55,502 nucleotides of DNA from Citreicoccus inhibens (GCF_019039035.1 NZ_JAHNZT010000044.1:1-55502), one strand, 5' to 3'; shown: positions 38,395-47,851, counted from the first letter of the stretch. Numbers and translations are program-made. The notes: generated from the letters alone by a model not told the origin.

Positions 38395-41012
38395 TCCTGC
38401 TTCAACCCATACGTCTTGCCGCCGAACGCGAGCGTGAAGTTGGCGGGGCTGGAGACGGGGAGCTGGTAGGAGAGCTTCACCGTCACGCTGCTTCCACTGG
38501 GGATGGTCTGCCACGTCGGCAGCGTGAGCTGAACCCGGTGGAAGTCCCCCTTGAGGCCGCCCACGTTCGAACCGCTGTGGTCGCTGCGAATCACGCTCAG
38601 TGTCCACCCGGACTGCTGCGACATCGTCGCGGGCGCGGACGTGGCGTAGTCGAACTGAAGCAGCGCGCCTCCCGGGATGGTCTGCCCGGAGTTGTTGGTG
38701 AGCTTCATCGCGGGGTTGATGGGGTAGTTCGCATCACCGACGGCGAAGTCCCCCACCTCCACGGACACATCGAGCGCCTCGGTGGGCATGCCCAGGTTGG
38801 AGCGCAGGTTGCGATACGGCGAGGCGGTCTTGAACTTGTCGTAGATGAGGTTCGTCATCGTCGAACCCATGAAGTACTCGCCCTGACCGTTGTTGCGGGT
38901 GGCATCGAAGGCGTAGTCGCCCGCCAGCTCCCAGAACATGATGCCGCCGATGCCTCGGTCCACCACGTACTGGGCCTTCACGGCGATGGACTCCTCATCC
39001 TCGGTGGAGAGGAAGACCTTCTTCGTCGCGTTCCACAGCCACGGCGCCACCAGGGAGGCGCTGTAGCTGCGGACGTACGTGCCCGTGAGCTTGTCCGTGG
39101 GGTCGTTCACCGGATCCAACCCGTACGCCGTCACGTAGCTGCCCTGGAGCCCCGCCTGGAGGTTCTTCGCGTGCCACATGGGGTTGCTGCCCGACCCCAC
39201 CTCCGCGCCGAGCGAGTTCTTGTCATGCCAGAGGTTGTCGATGCCAATGGCCCCGTTACCGCACGGCACCGTCGAGCCCACGTTCGGCCCGGTGCCCGGC
39301 GGGCACTTCGTCTGGTCCGCCAGCGGCGCCGTGCCCCACAGGCCACTCGTGCCGTTGCTCACGTTCTGCCAGCCACGCGTGTAGTACGGCACGCCCAGGT
39401 TGATGCGGCCTGCCTGCAACGCGCCTCGGAAGTAGTGATAGGCCCAGTCCGTGTTCAGGTACCCGATGCCGCCGTAGGTCCCATACACGTTCCAGTTGAG
39501 CAGCTCGCCGTCCTTGCCGTCGTCGAAGAGCGGCGCGTTGGGACCCACGAACTGGTTCCAGGCGCCGTGCAGGTCGTAGGTCATCAGGTTGGCGTAATCC
39601 AGGTACTGGGTGACCTGATACGTCTCCGTCCCGCGCAGGATCCATCCCGAGGCCGTGGTCGCCGCCGTCAGCATGTAGTACTTGCCATCCGCCGCGCTCG
39701 CCGCGTCGAGCTTCTCGCGCAGCGTCTTCATGAGCGCGACATAGCCCTTCATGAGCCCCGAGCGCCGAGGCGTGGCGAGGGAGAAGTCATCCGGGTTGCC
39801 CGCGTTGGGCATCGACGTGGCGTACTCGAAGTCGATGTCCGCGCCGTCAAACCCATACGTGCGCAGGAACGCGACGACCGAGTCCGCGAAGGTGTTGATG
39901 GCCGCCTGGTTGACGGTGTTGCTGCTCGTAGTCGTCAGCGTGTAGAAGCCGCCGCTCGCCACCCGGTTGCCATTGTCATCCAGGTAGCCGCCAGACTCGG
40001 CCCAGCCGCCAATGGACACCAGCGTCTTGACCGCCGGGTGCTGCTTCTTGAACTTGTTGAGCAGGTTGAAGTGCCCCTTGTAGGCGAAGGCGGGGTCCAT
40101 CTCCGCGCCGGCCACACCGGGCCACTCCTGGCCCGTGGCGGGGTTGTTGGGAGAGTTCGCGCCCACGGAGACCTTGTTCTGGCCATCCACGTGCGCGAAC
40201 GCGTAGTTGATGTGCGTGATCTTGTCCCAGGGAATCTGCGGCACCAGATAGGACGGGGCGCCGTTCTTCCCGTCGCGCCAGCTGGTGAAGTACCCGATGA
40301 TGCGGCGCGGGTGGTCCGCCCCCATCTTCTCGCGGCCCGCCGAGTCGTAGACGAGGCAGTACGGCACCGCCACGCCCGGCGTCGAGTACAGGCCATCTGG
40401 CCGGCACCCCACGGGGTCGCTGCCACCGTTGGTGGTCGTCACCGGGAGCGCGGTGCTCGCCGCCGAGACGTTGCCCGCCGCGTCACGCGCCTTGACGCTG
40501 AACGAGTACGCCGTGTTCGCGGTCAGGCCCGTCACGACCGCCGCAGGGTCCGTGACGGACACGGCCAGCGCGCTGCCCTGATACACGTCGTAGCCCGTCA
40601 CGCCCTTGTTGTCCGTCGACGCGGTCCACGCGAGCGCGACGCTGGTCGAGCCCACGCTGGTCGTGCGCAGCCCCGCCGGTACGGAGGGAGGAATCGTGTC
40701 CACCTCACCGCCGGTGCCGCACGCACCCACCAGCTTGTACCAACCGCTCGCCGTTCCAGCGACCGGGTCCGCGGTCCAGATGGCGACGAGGGCCTCGTAG
40801 AGATTGCTCTGATACACGACGCGGTCGCCGGCCTTGTAGATGGTGCTGGCGTTCCACGCGGGGACGCCCGTGCAGTCCACCGCCAGCGCCGCGCGACTTC
40901 CCTCCAGCGGCGAGGACGACGCATCGGCGGCGTCCGAAGACAGACACGCGGTCGAGCTCGAGAGCAGCAGCATCCCCGCCAGGGACGCGCTCCTCCAAGA
41001 AAGGCAATGCAT
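38382..41012 (-). CDS. GH18 chitinase lipoprotein with chitin-binding and FnIII domains
   Basis: The 876-residue precursor has a signal peptide and lipobox (SSTAC, about residue 23), so it is probably surface-anchored. A CBM5/12 module (about 52-97, WNASTIYKAGDRVVYQSNLYEA) is followed by a fibronectin III domain (about 106-195). The GH18 barrel (about 235-745) carries the catalytic DGADIDFEY (DxxDxDxE) near 390, MTYDLHGAW and the MFWELAGD strand. The last ~100 residues form another carbohydrate-binding-like beta domain. It starts at ATG 41012 after AGGAG and lies 47 bases downstream of an ECF sigma gene on the same strand, so the two are probably co-transcribed. It cleaves chitin to chito-oligomers outside the cell. 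Confidence 0.93.
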   Translation of the reverse strand: MHCLSWRSASLAGMLLLSSSTACLSSDAADASSSPLEGSRAALAVDCTGVPAWNASTIYKAGDRVVYQSNLYEALVAIWTADPVAGTASGWYKLVGACGTGGEVDTIPPSVPAGLRTTSVGSTSVALAWTASTDNKGVTGYDVYQGSALAVSVTDPAAVVTGLTANTAYSFSVKARDAAGNVSAASTALPVTTTNGGSDPVGCRPDGLYSTPGVAVPYCLVYDSAGREKMGADHPRRIIGYFTSWRDGKNGAPSYLVPQIPWDKITHINYAFAHVDGQNKVSVGANSPNNPATGQEWPGVAGAEMDPAFAYKGHFNLLNKFKKQHPAVKTLVSIGGWAESGGYLDDNGNRVASGGFYTLTTTSSNTVNQAAINTFADSVVAFLRTYGFDGADIDFEYATSMPNAGNPDDFSLATPRRSGLMKGYVALMKTLREKLDAASAADGKYYMLTAATTASGWILRGTETYQVTQYLDYANLMTYDLHGAWNQFVGPNAPLFDDGKDGELLNWNVYGTYGGIGYLNTDWAYHYFRGALQAGRINLGVPYYTRGWQNVSNGTSGLWGTAPLADQTKCPPGTGPNVGSTVPCGNGAIGIDNLWHDKNSLGAEVGSGSNPMWHAKNLQAGLQGSYVTAYGLDPVNDPTDKLTGTYVRSYSASLVAPWLWNATKKVFLSTEDEESIAVKAQYVVDRGIGGIMFWELAGDYAFDATRNNGQGEYFMGSTMTNLIYDKFKTASPYRNLRSNLGMPTEALDVSVEVGDFAVGDANYPINPAMKLTNNSGQTIPGGALLQFDYATSAPATMSQQSGWTLSVIRSDHSGSNVGGLKGDFHRVQLTLPTWQTIPSGSSVTVKLSYQLPVSSPANFTLAFGGKTYGLKQDAAR

Positions 41013-41059
41013 TGCATTCTCCTCGGGACACGCGGCGCGCCAGGACAGCGCACCGGATT

Positions 41060-41737
41060 TCAGGACCAGGGGCCCTGTCTCAAAGAGGGAGGCACTCGCG
41101 AGTTCGGGTCACCACCCGCCCGCCGGCGCGCGTTCGCGCCGGGCAGTTGATGCGCGCCGCCCGGCACACCCTCACGCGCCAGCAGCTCGCGCAGATGCGC
41201 CCGACCCAGCCGGAGCCGGCTTCGCACCGTCTCGAAGGGAACGCAGAGCACGCCCGCCAGCTCGGGCACGCTCATCCCGTGCACGTGATGCAGCACCAGC
41301 ACGCGGCGCTGCTCGCCGGGAAGCTGCTCGAGCAGCGCATCCACGCGCTGACGCCAGAGACAGTCCTCGCGGGCGTCGTCGAGGCTCGGCGCGGCGACCT
41401 CGGCCAGCGCCTCCTCGTCCATGCGTGAGCGCTCCAGTCGCGCGCGACGCGAGGCCGCGAAGCTCACCCGCCGCACCACCTGATCCGCCCACGCGACGAG
41501 CGCCCCGTCGCCTCGGTAGCTCGGCAGACCGCGGTAGATGGCGACGAGGGCCTCTTGCGTGACGTCGTCCACCTCCGTGTCGCGCCGGAGCAGGCCACGC
41601 ACCCGGGTGCGCACGCGCGGCAACAGCTCCGTGAGGAGCGCGCCCACCGAGTCACGCGACCACGCAGGCGGCGCCACGGCTGAGACGCCCTGCCCCGCGG
41701 CCCGCCCTCCTCCGTCCCTGCGTCTGACGCTCGCCAT
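41060..41737 (-). CDS. ECF-type RNA polymerase sigma factor next to chitinase
   Basis: The 225-residue product starts at ATG 41737, 5 bases after GGGAG. Region 2 is about 30-95 (LLPRVRTRVRGLL, VDDVTQEALVAIYRGLPSY), region 4 about 130-190 (LEQLPGEQRRVLVLHHVHGMSVPELAGVL, ETVRSRLRLGRAHL). A ~30-residue Gly/Pro/Arg-rich tail follows. No anti-sigma gene adjoins it. It precedes the chitinase gene on the same strand, so it may direct chitinase expression. A poorly matched sequence upstream prevents naming its promoter. Confidence 0.9.
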   Translation of the reverse strand: MASVRRRDGGGRAAGQGVSAVAPPAWSRDSVGALLTELLPRVRTRVRGLLRRDTEVDDVTQEALVAIYRGLPSYRGDGALVAWADQVVRRVSFAASRRARLERSRMDEEALAEVAAPSLDDAREDCLWRQRVDALLEQLPGEQRRVLVLHHVHGMSVPELAGVLCVPFETVRSRLRLGRAHLRELLAREGVPGGAHQLPGANARRRAGGDPNSRVPPSLRQGPWS

Positions 41738-41785
41738 GTGTTCTCCCATCGCGTGCGCTGGAAAGGTCGGGCACGGGGCCGCCCG

Positions 41786-41809
41786 GCCCATCGGGCGCAC
41801 CCGATGGGC
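41786..41809 (-). terminator. Terminator hairpin 2 of the GH20 operon
   Basis: GCCCATCGGG (41786-41795) and CCCGATGGGC (41800-41809) form a perfect 10-bp stem around a CGCA loop. It lies between the GH20 gene and the sigma gene, about 75 bases after the GH20 stop, and acts as backup to the hairpin at 41829-41879. Confidence 0.6.
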
Positions 41810-41828
41810 TGGCTCGCGGCACATCCTC

Positions 41829-41879
41829 GCGGCACCCGCGCCCCGTGCTCCTCCGGACCCGGAGCAGCACGGGTGCCGC
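41829..41879 (-). terminator. Terminator hairpin 1 of the GH20 operon
   Basis: GCGGCAC (41829-41835) pairs with GTGCCGC (41873-41879). Inside it CCGTGCT pairs with AGCACGG and CTCCG with CGGAG. The structure starts 6 bases after the GH20 stop codon and has no T-tract. Confidence 0.55.
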
Positions 41880-41885
41880 GGTGCC

Positions 41886-44579
41886 TCAGTTCAGCTCGAC
41901 CACGCGGCTGGTGCGGCCATCCTCCGCGCGCGAGCGCAGCAGCACCCGGCCCGAGACTCGGACCGGCTGCGCGTAGGGCACCCACCACTTGCCACCATCG
42001 AGCGAGTACTCGATGACCAGGCCCGGGTAGCGCACGTTGGCGAGGAGCTGACCGCCGCGACGCTCGGCTCCCGGCAAGGGGATGCGGTAGTTGACGCCCA
42101 CGCTGTCCGGCAGCTCCCCGCGCACGTCCACGGGACGATAGGCCCCGAGCCGCGGCAGGACGTACTGGCCCAGGCTGTTGGCGAAGCGCGCCCACAGCGC
42201 GGGCATCTGGGCGACGGGGGGCAGGTCCGGGTTCCACGCGCGCTCGGCCACGCCCAGCAGCTTGGGGAACGCGAGGTACTCCATCACCTCGGGCGTCTTC
42301 ACGTTCTCGCCGAAGAGCAGGCCATGCATGCCCAGGATGTTGCGGCGGCCCTCGGCGGTCAGGTGCTCCTTCGAGTCCCAAGACTCGGGAGGAATGGGGT
42401 TGCCCATCCGGTCATGCGTCCCGTTCACGTAGACGTCGAACGGGCGGTACTCGAAGGTCTTCTTCTCGTCGACGAAGTTGGCCCAGTAGTAGCCGGGCTC
42501 GTCGGGGTCCTTGTTGTACGCGAGGTCCATGTACAGGTTCGTCGCGTGCGACAGGATGACGCGGTAGCCCTGGTTCGCGTACCGGTAGGCGTCATCCTCG
42601 CGACCCCAACCCCAGACATTGCTCCACGGCATGGGGATGAAGCCGGGCAGGTCCAGCCCGTGGTGGATGATGTCATCCCAGCCCGTCACCGCGGCGCCGG
42701 ACTGAGCGATGAGTCCGCCCCAGCGCGCGAAGAACAAGTTGAAGCGCTGCAGGTCACTCAGCCCCTGCGTCTCCGGATTGCGCTGGCACGCGGGTGAGCC
42801 CGCCCACCACACGTTCGCCGAGAGCGAGGGCAGCTCGTCGCCACCCGCGTGGATGGCCACCAGCCGCGCCGCCGGCACCGCGTCGTAGCGCGCCTTCAGC
42901 TCGCTCACCACCTTGCCCAGGAAGGCATACGTGGAAGGCAGACACGGGTTGACGAAGTTGTCCGTATAGCCTTGCACGCTGGTGTGATGGGACGCGTCGT
43001 CCGGGTCCACCAGCCGGTACTCCTGCGCCTGCGCGGGGTCCGCGTCCCGATATTGGCGATAGCGATACTCCATGGCCTTCACCGCGGCGCGCGCGTGGCC
43101 CGGCATGTCGATCTCCGGAATCACGTCGATGTGGCGCTCGGCCGCGTACGCGAGCAGCTCCTCGAAGTCCTTCGTCGAGTAATAGCCGCTGCCCCGGCCC
43201 ACGAAGTTGAGCGTGGCGGTCTCAAAGCCCTGGTAGCTCGGCGCCGCGCCCCCATTGGCCTCGGTGGGAGAGCTGGCCTTGAAGGCGACCCGGTCGCCCG
43301 GCCCCAGGTCGCTGCCGCTGCCCAGGCCCACCTGCAGCATCTCGGCCTCCTGAAGATCATGGCCGCGCCGCGAGCCATAGCTCGTCAGCTCGGGGATGCC
43401 GGGCACCTCGATGCGCCAGCCCTCGTCATCCGCCAGCCGCAGGTGCAAGGCATTGAGCTTGTAGTGGGCCATCACGTCGAGCAGCTTCTTCACCGTCTCC
43501 TTCGACTGGAAGTGCCGCGCCACGTCCAGGCTCATGCCGCGATACGCGAAGCCCGGCGCGTCCACGATGCGCACGCGCGGGAGCGTCACGGACGCCGGCC
43601 GCGCCTCGCGCTTCACCGAAGCGGTGTAGGCCGATACCGGAACCAGCTGACGCAGCGTCTGGATGCCATGGAACACGCCCGCCGCATCCGAGCCCACCAG
43701 GGACACGGCCGAGTCCGTGACCTCCAGTATGTAGCCCTCCGCGTCTCGGGCGCCGTCGCCATCGACATCCAGCGCGGCATCCACGCGCAGATCGATTCGC
43801 TCCGAGCCCGCGTTCGCCTCGCGCACGCTCACCGGCGCGGCGAGGACGTCACCGAGCGCCGCGGCCAGATAGGCGGCCTCTCCGGACAGGCCCGCCGCGT
43901 AGCGGATGCCCACCGCGCCCTCCAGCGTCAACACGCCGTCGCGCGCCTCCACCTGGCGGGGCTGAGGCAGCAAGCGCGCCTTGAGGTCGAGCGCCTGGAA
44001 CGAGGGGTTCTCCGCGTAGCGCAGGGCCGGCGTCTGGACGGGGAGCACGTCCCCCTCGAAGCGCGTGGTCTGCTTGGGGTCCGCCGCGTTCAGCCGCACG
44101 GTGGCGGGGACCGCGATGGACACCGCGTCCGCCAACGCGCCGCCCTCGAAGACGACGCGGAAGCCCGCGGGCGCGTCGGTCTTGAGGATGGCCCAGTCGG
44201 AGGCGAGCACGGACAGCGTGCGCCGCTCGCCGGGCCGCAGGGGCTTGAAGCTCGGCAGCGGCTCCAGCACGTAGGCGTCACCGCTCTGCGCCTGGCCCGC
44301 CTTGGAGATGCGGATGCCCTGCGCCGCGAGCGCCTGGATGCCCGTCGCATCCCCCTCGCCTTCATCGAGGATGCGGCGCACGAAGCTGAAATAGAGCTTC
44401 CATCCGGTGGACCCCAGCTCGCGCGTGCCGCGATTCTCCAGGGTGAACTCGGAGCGGAAGAACTTCCAGCTCCCCACCGAGTTGTCCACCGGCTGCCACT
44501 CGACGGCCAGTTCCGTCGGGCGACGGCAGGCCGAGGCCAGCAACGTCACGACCGCGAGGCACAGCACGAGCCGCTTCAT
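41886..44579 (-). CDS. GH20 beta-N-acetylhexosaminidase (chitobiase) lipoprotein
   Basis: The 897-residue precursor starts at ATG 44579 after GGAGGGAG and has the lipobox LLASAC (about residue 18). Length and layout match bacterial chitobiases: an N-terminal CHB_HEX sandwich (about 22-170), a GH20b alpha/beta domain (about 205-340), the GH20 barrel (about 340-790) with IHAGGDELPSLS near 575 giving the catalytic Asp-Glu pair, and a C-terminal CHB_HEX_C sandwich (about 810-897). It hydrolyses chitobiose and chito-oligomers to GlcNAc. It is the last gene of the minus-strand operon, so GlcNAc is released next to the porin and PTS importer. Confidence 0.95.
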   Translation of the reverse strand: MKRLVLCLAVVTLLASACRRPTELAVEWQPVDNSVGSWKFFRSEFTLENRGTRELGSTGWKLYFSFVRRILDEGEGDATGIQALAAQGIRISKAGQAQSGDAYVLEPLPSFKPLRPGERRTLSVLASDWAILKTDAPAGFRVVFEGGALADAVSIAVPATVRLNAADPKQTTRFEGDVLPVQTPALRYAENPSFQALDLKARLLPQPRQVEARDGVLTLEGAVGIRYAAGLSGEAAYLAAALGDVLAAPVSVREANAGSERIDLRVDAALDVDGDGARDAEGYILEVTDSAVSLVGSDAAGVFHGIQTLRQLVPVSAYTASVKREARPASVTLPRVRIVDAPGFAYRGMSLDVARHFQSKETVKKLLDVMAHYKLNALHLRLADDEGWRIEVPGIPELTSYGSRRGHDLQEAEMLQVGLGSGSDLGPGDRVAFKASSPTEANGGAAPSYQGFETATLNFVGRGSGYYSTKDFEELLAYAAERHIDVIPEIDMPGHARAAVKAMEYRYRQYRDADPAQAQEYRLVDPDDASHHTSVQGYTDNFVNPCLPSTYAFLGKVVSELKARYDAVPAARLVAIHAGGDELPSLSANVWWAGSPACQRNPETQGLSDLQRFNLFFARWGGLIAQSGAAVTGWDDIIHHGLDLPGFIPMPWSNVWGWGREDDAYRYANQGYRVILSHATNLYMDLAYNKDPDEPGYYWANFVDEKKTFEYRPFDVYVNGTHDRMGNPIPPESWDSKEHLTAEGRRNILGMHGLLFGENVKTPEVMEYLAFPKLLGVAERAWNPDLPPVAQMPALWARFANSLGQYVLPRLGAYRPVDVRGELPDSVGVNYRIPLPGAERRGGQLLANVRYPGLVIEYSLDGGKWWVPYAQPVRVSGRVLLRSRAEDGRTSRVVELN

Positions 44580-44642
44580 CGGTTCTCCCTCCGCCACGTC
44601 GCCGTGGCCACTGAAACGAATGGGTTGGGGACAGCCAGGGCC

Positions 44643-46016
44643 TCAGAGCCACCACTCGACGCGCGCGCCCACGTAGTGACCGACCTTCGAGCCGCCCACC
44701 GTCTGGAGGTACGGCGAGAGGACGCGATCCACCGCGGCCTGGTTGTAGAGCGCGAGCGTGTAGAACAGCCGCAGGTGCGGACGCGCCCAGATGTCGCGCT
44801 TCCCGGTGGGCACCAGCGTGGGGACGATGGACAGCTTCATCGCCGTGCCGAACTTCTCGTGGCCCTCGCGCAGCCCCTGGAAGCTCGCCTCGTTGACCAG
44901 GTGGAATTGATCGTGGAGGTACAGGGTGCTCTGCGCGCCGACGGCGTACTCGACATACCGGTCAGCGACCGCGCCGCTCGCGCCGCGGCCCGTGTGGAGG
45001 ATGCCGTAGCCGTTGAGGCTGAGCAGCGGGTTGACGTTGACGAGGAAGTGCTCGACCACCTCCACGCCATAGGCTCCCGAGTACTTGCCGCTCGCGGAGG
45101 GCAGGCCATAGGTGTTCCAGGTCGGCGTGCCCCCCAGGCTGCCATTCGCGATGCGGCTGCCGAAGCGCACCGACGCGTCGTTGAAGCTGCCGTTGCCGAG
45201 GTCCAGGTGGCCCTTCACGCCAGCCACCACGCCCACGTCCTTCGGGAGGACCCGCTGCTCATCCCCCAGACGGGTGACGGCCTGGGGCAGGGAATGCACC
45301 TCGGCCAGGAGGTGCACGGAGTGCTTGTTGGGGAGAGGCTGCGTGTACTGCGCCACCAGCACCGTGCGCTGCCGGCGCTGGTCCGGCTTGCCGTCACCAT
45401 CCGTGTCGATGGCGTACTCCGCGAGGGTCGCGGAGGTTTGGAGCAGCACCGCCACGTCCAGCGGGCCGTACTGCATGCCCAGGCCCTGCGCGGACAGGTT
45501 GTTGAAGTACCAGTAGTCAGACAGGTACACGTTCGTGCCGCGATAGAAGCGCACGCCGCCCCAGAACTTCAGGCCCGGCAGCAGGATGTTGCCCGCCGCG
45601 ACGTAGGCTTCGCCCAACTCGAGCGCGAGCGTCGAGCTGAAGCGGTTGCTCGTGAGGCCGATGAACAGGCCATTGTCCGCCCACATCGCGGGCGTCAGCA
45701 CGGCATACGCATACGGCGCATCCGGGTTCGTCTCTGCCTGCTTCAGCAGGTGCAGCTTGAGGGAGGGCTCCAGATAGTCCCCCTCCTCCAAGCGACCGCC
45801 CACGGATCGGCCGGTGAGGTTGAAGGTCTTTCCCTGGATGAACTCGCCGCTGGTGGGCGCCCAGCCCACGCCGACGCGGCCGTACATGGAGAACTCCAGC
45901 CGGTCCGTCAGGGATTGCGCGCTCGCGGACGACGCGAGCAAGAGACTCAGCGCGGCCACGAGCAGGCGCGCCGGACGACACTCGAACAAGGGGACTGCGG
46001 GGCCACCGGGAATCAT
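44643..46016 (-). CDS. LamB-like sugar porin
   Basis: The 457-residue precursor starts at ATG 46016 with GGAGG 7 bases upstream. A signal peptide ends near SASAQ. The mature part begins with a beta-strand resembling LamB (LEFSMYGRVGVGW). Long amphipathic strands follow (WADNGLFIGLTSNRF, GEAYVAAGNILLPGLKFWGG, YVEYAVGAQSTLYL). The protein ends with an aromatic barrel-sealing VGARVEWWL. This fits a maltoporin-type outer-membrane channel. Its place between the PTS importer and chitobiase suggests it carries GlcNAc or chito-oligomers into the periplasm. It is separated by 88 bases, with one hairpin, from the EIICB gene. Confidence 0.82.
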   Translation of the reverse strand: MIPGGPAVPLFECRPARLLVAALSLLLASSASAQSLTDRLEFSMYGRVGVGWAPTSGEFIQGKTFNLTGRSVGGRLEEGDYLEPSLKLHLLKQAETNPDAPYAYAVLTPAMWADNGLFIGLTSNRFSSTLALELGEAYVAAGNILLPGLKFWGGVRFYRGTNVYLSDYWYFNNLSAQGLGMQYGPLDVAVLLQTSATLAEYAIDTDGDGKPDQRRQRTVLVAQYTQPLPNKHSVHLLAEVHSLPQAVTRLGDEQRVLPKDVGVVAGVKGHLDLGNGSFNDASVRFGSRIANGSLGGTPTWNTYGLPSASGKYSGAYGVEVVEHFLVNVNPLLSLNGYGILHTGRGASGAVADRYVEYAVGAQSTLYLHDQFHLVNEASFQGLREGHEKFGTAMKLSIVPTLVPTGKRDIWARPHLRLFYTLALYNQAAVDRVLSPYLQTVGGSKVGHYVGARVEWWL

Positions 46017-46045
46017 GTGTGAACCTCCGGGCAAGGCACGGCCAG

Positions 46046-46064
46046 CCCCTCCTCATTGGAGGGG
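46046..46064 (-). promoter_or_regulatory. Hairpin in the porin mRNA leader
   Basis: CCCCTCC and GGAGGGG form a perfect 7-bp stem with a 5-base loop (46046-46064). It lies between the EIICB stop (46105) and the porin ribosome-binding site (46024-46028). It could partially terminate or protect the mRNA end, giving the porin a separate level of expression. Confidence 0.4.
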
Positions 46065-46104
46065 TTGATTCAGTGAGGGAGACTGCGAATGGAAGCAGGG
46101 GCGG

Positions 46105-47823
46105 CTAGAGCATGGCGCGCAGCTCGTCCGCGACGCGGTCCGCGGTGGGGCCAAGGATGACCTGCACGCTGCCGCTGGCCGGCTTCACCACGCCGCGCGT
46201 CCCGAGCCCCTGGAGCTTCGCGTCGTTGACGAGCAGCTCATCGGCCACGCTCAGCCGAAGCCGCGTGGTGCAGCTCTCCACCACGCGCACGTTGCCCGCG
46301 CCCCCCAGCGCATCGAGCATGGCGCGCGCGAGGATGCGGTGCTCTCCGCCCGAGGCCCCCTGGGACTGGAGGACGCGCTGCACCTCACCCGCGATGACGT
46401 CCGCCTCGGGCCCGATGATGACCTGCACGCTGCCCGCCGCCGGACGCAGCACCCCGCGCACCCCGAGCTGCTTCAGCGCGACCTCATCGACCCGCGCCCC
46501 GTCCTGCACCTGGAGCCGCAGCCGCGTGGTGCAGGCGTCGACCTCCTTCACGTTGAGCGCGCCGCCGAGCGCCCGCAGGTAGGCCTCGCCGCGGGCCAGC
46601 ACGGGCACCGCGTCTCCCAGGCTGGCGGGCGCGCTCGCGACGGCGGCCTGCTCATCCTCGCGGCCGAGCGTCTTGAGGTTGAAGCGCGCGATGACCACGC
46701 GGAAGACGCCGTAGTAGACGAGGCCGTAGCCCAGGCCCACCGGCAGCAGCCAGAGCGGGTGCGTGGACTTGCCGTAGTTCAGCACGTAGTCGAACAGCCC
46801 CGCGGAGAAGCCGAAGCCCAGCTTCACGCCCAGCGCATCCATGATGACGTGCGACAGGCCCGTCATCACCGCGTGCAGCACGTAGAGCAGCGGCGCGAGG
46901 AACATGAAGGCGAACTCGACGGGCTCGGTGACGCCGGTGAGCGCCGAGGTGAGCGCCATGGACAAGAGCACGCCACCGACGCGCGCGCGGTTGCGCGAGG
47001 GGGCCGCGTGGTACATCGCGAGGCACGCGGCGGGCAGGCCGAACATCATCACCGGGAAGAAGCCCGCCATCATCGCGCCCGCGGACGGGTCTCCCGCGAA
47101 GAAGCGCTTCAGGTCCCCTGTCACGCCGTTGTAGTCACCGAGCACGAACCACGCGAGGTTGTTGATGATGTGGTGCAGCCCCGTGACGATGAGCAAGCGA
47201 TTGAGGAAGCCGTAGACGAACAGGCCCATGCTCCCCGCGCCCATCACCGAGCGGCTGAACCCATCCAGCCCCATCTCCACCACGGGCCAGCCGTATCCAA
47301 ACGCGAGCGCGTAGACGAGGCAGACGCTGCCCGTGACGATGGGCACGAAGCGGCGACCTCCGAAGAACGCGAGGTACTCGGGCAGCTTCATGTCCTTGAA
47401 GCGGTTGTAGAGGAACCCCGCGCTCAGGCCCGAGAGGAGCCCGACCGGCGTGCTGAGCTTCGCCGCCAGGCGCGCCTTGTAGGTCGAGAGCGCCAGGTCT
47501 CGCGCGGCGCCCGCCAGTCCCGCCGTCACCTCGGGGGGAATGGTGATGAGCGCCTCCGTCCCCTTGATGACGATGAAGTAGCCCACCGCGCCCGCGAGCC
47601 CCGCCGCGCCATGGTTCTCCCGAGCGAAGCCCACGGCCACGCCCACCGCGAACAACAGGCCGAGGTTGGAGAAGATGGCGTCGCCCGCCGCGGCCAGGAA
47701 GGCGATGTCGAGCAGGTCCGGTTGCCCCAAGCGGAGCAACAAGCCCGCGATGGGCAGCACGGCAATGGGCAGCATCAGCGCGCGCCCGAGCTGTTGCACT
47801 CCACCAAACGTGTTTCTCACCAC
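46105..47823 (-). CDS. nagE: PTS N-acetylglucosamine-type EIIC with two EIIB domains
   Basis: The 572-residue protein starts at GTG 47823, 6 bases after GGAGG. Residues 1-385 are the EIIC membrane domain of the glucose/GlcNAc family, with NRLLIVTGLHHIINNLAWF (a NagE-like pattern) and GVTEPVEF. Two EIIB domains follow: Cys near 430 (VDACTTRLRL) and Cys near 518 (VESCTTRLRL), each in the phosphorylation motif. Two copies instead of one is notable. No EIIA is fused here; it is provided by the gene upstream. The protein imports GlcNAc as GlcNAc-6-phosphate. MurNAc or glucose are possible secondary sugars. Confidence 0.93.
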   Translation of the reverse strand: MVRNTFGGVQQLGRALMLPIAVLPIAGLLLRLGQPDLLDIAFLAAAGDAIFSNLGLLFAVGVAVGFARENHGAAGLAGAVGYFIVIKGTEALITIPPEVTAGLAGAARDLALSTYKARLAAKLSTPVGLLSGLSAGFLYNRFKDMKLPEYLAFFGGRRFVPIVTGSVCLVYALAFGYGWPVVEMGLDGFSRSVMGAGSMGLFVYGFLNRLLIVTGLHHIINNLAWFVLGDYNGVTGDLKRFFAGDPSAGAMMAGFFPVMMFGLPAACLAMYHAAPSRNRARVGGVLLSMALTSALTGVTEPVEFAFMFLAPLLYVLHAVMTGLSHVIMDALGVKLGFGFSAGLFDYVLNYGKSTHPLWLLPVGLGYGLVYYGVFRVVIARFNLKTLGREDEQAAVASAPASLGDAVPVLARGEAYLRALGGALNVKEVDACTTRLRLQVQDGARVDEVALKQLGVRGVLRPAAGSVQVIIGPEADVIAGEVQRVLQSQGASGGEHRILARAMLDALGGAGNVRVVESCTTRLRLSVADELLVNDAKLQGLGTRGVVKPASGSVQVILGPTADRVADELRAML

Positions 47824-47851
47824 GATGTACCTCCGTTATGGGGCCGGCCGT

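Noticed and set aside
42849-46022. 1057-codon plus-strand frame opposite the porin and GH20 genes
   Set aside because: It is antisense to two well-recognised genes, has no domain pattern, and is explained by GC-rich third positions. Similar antisense frames at 48581-51889, 38538-41150 and 36270-38255 were rejected for the same reason.
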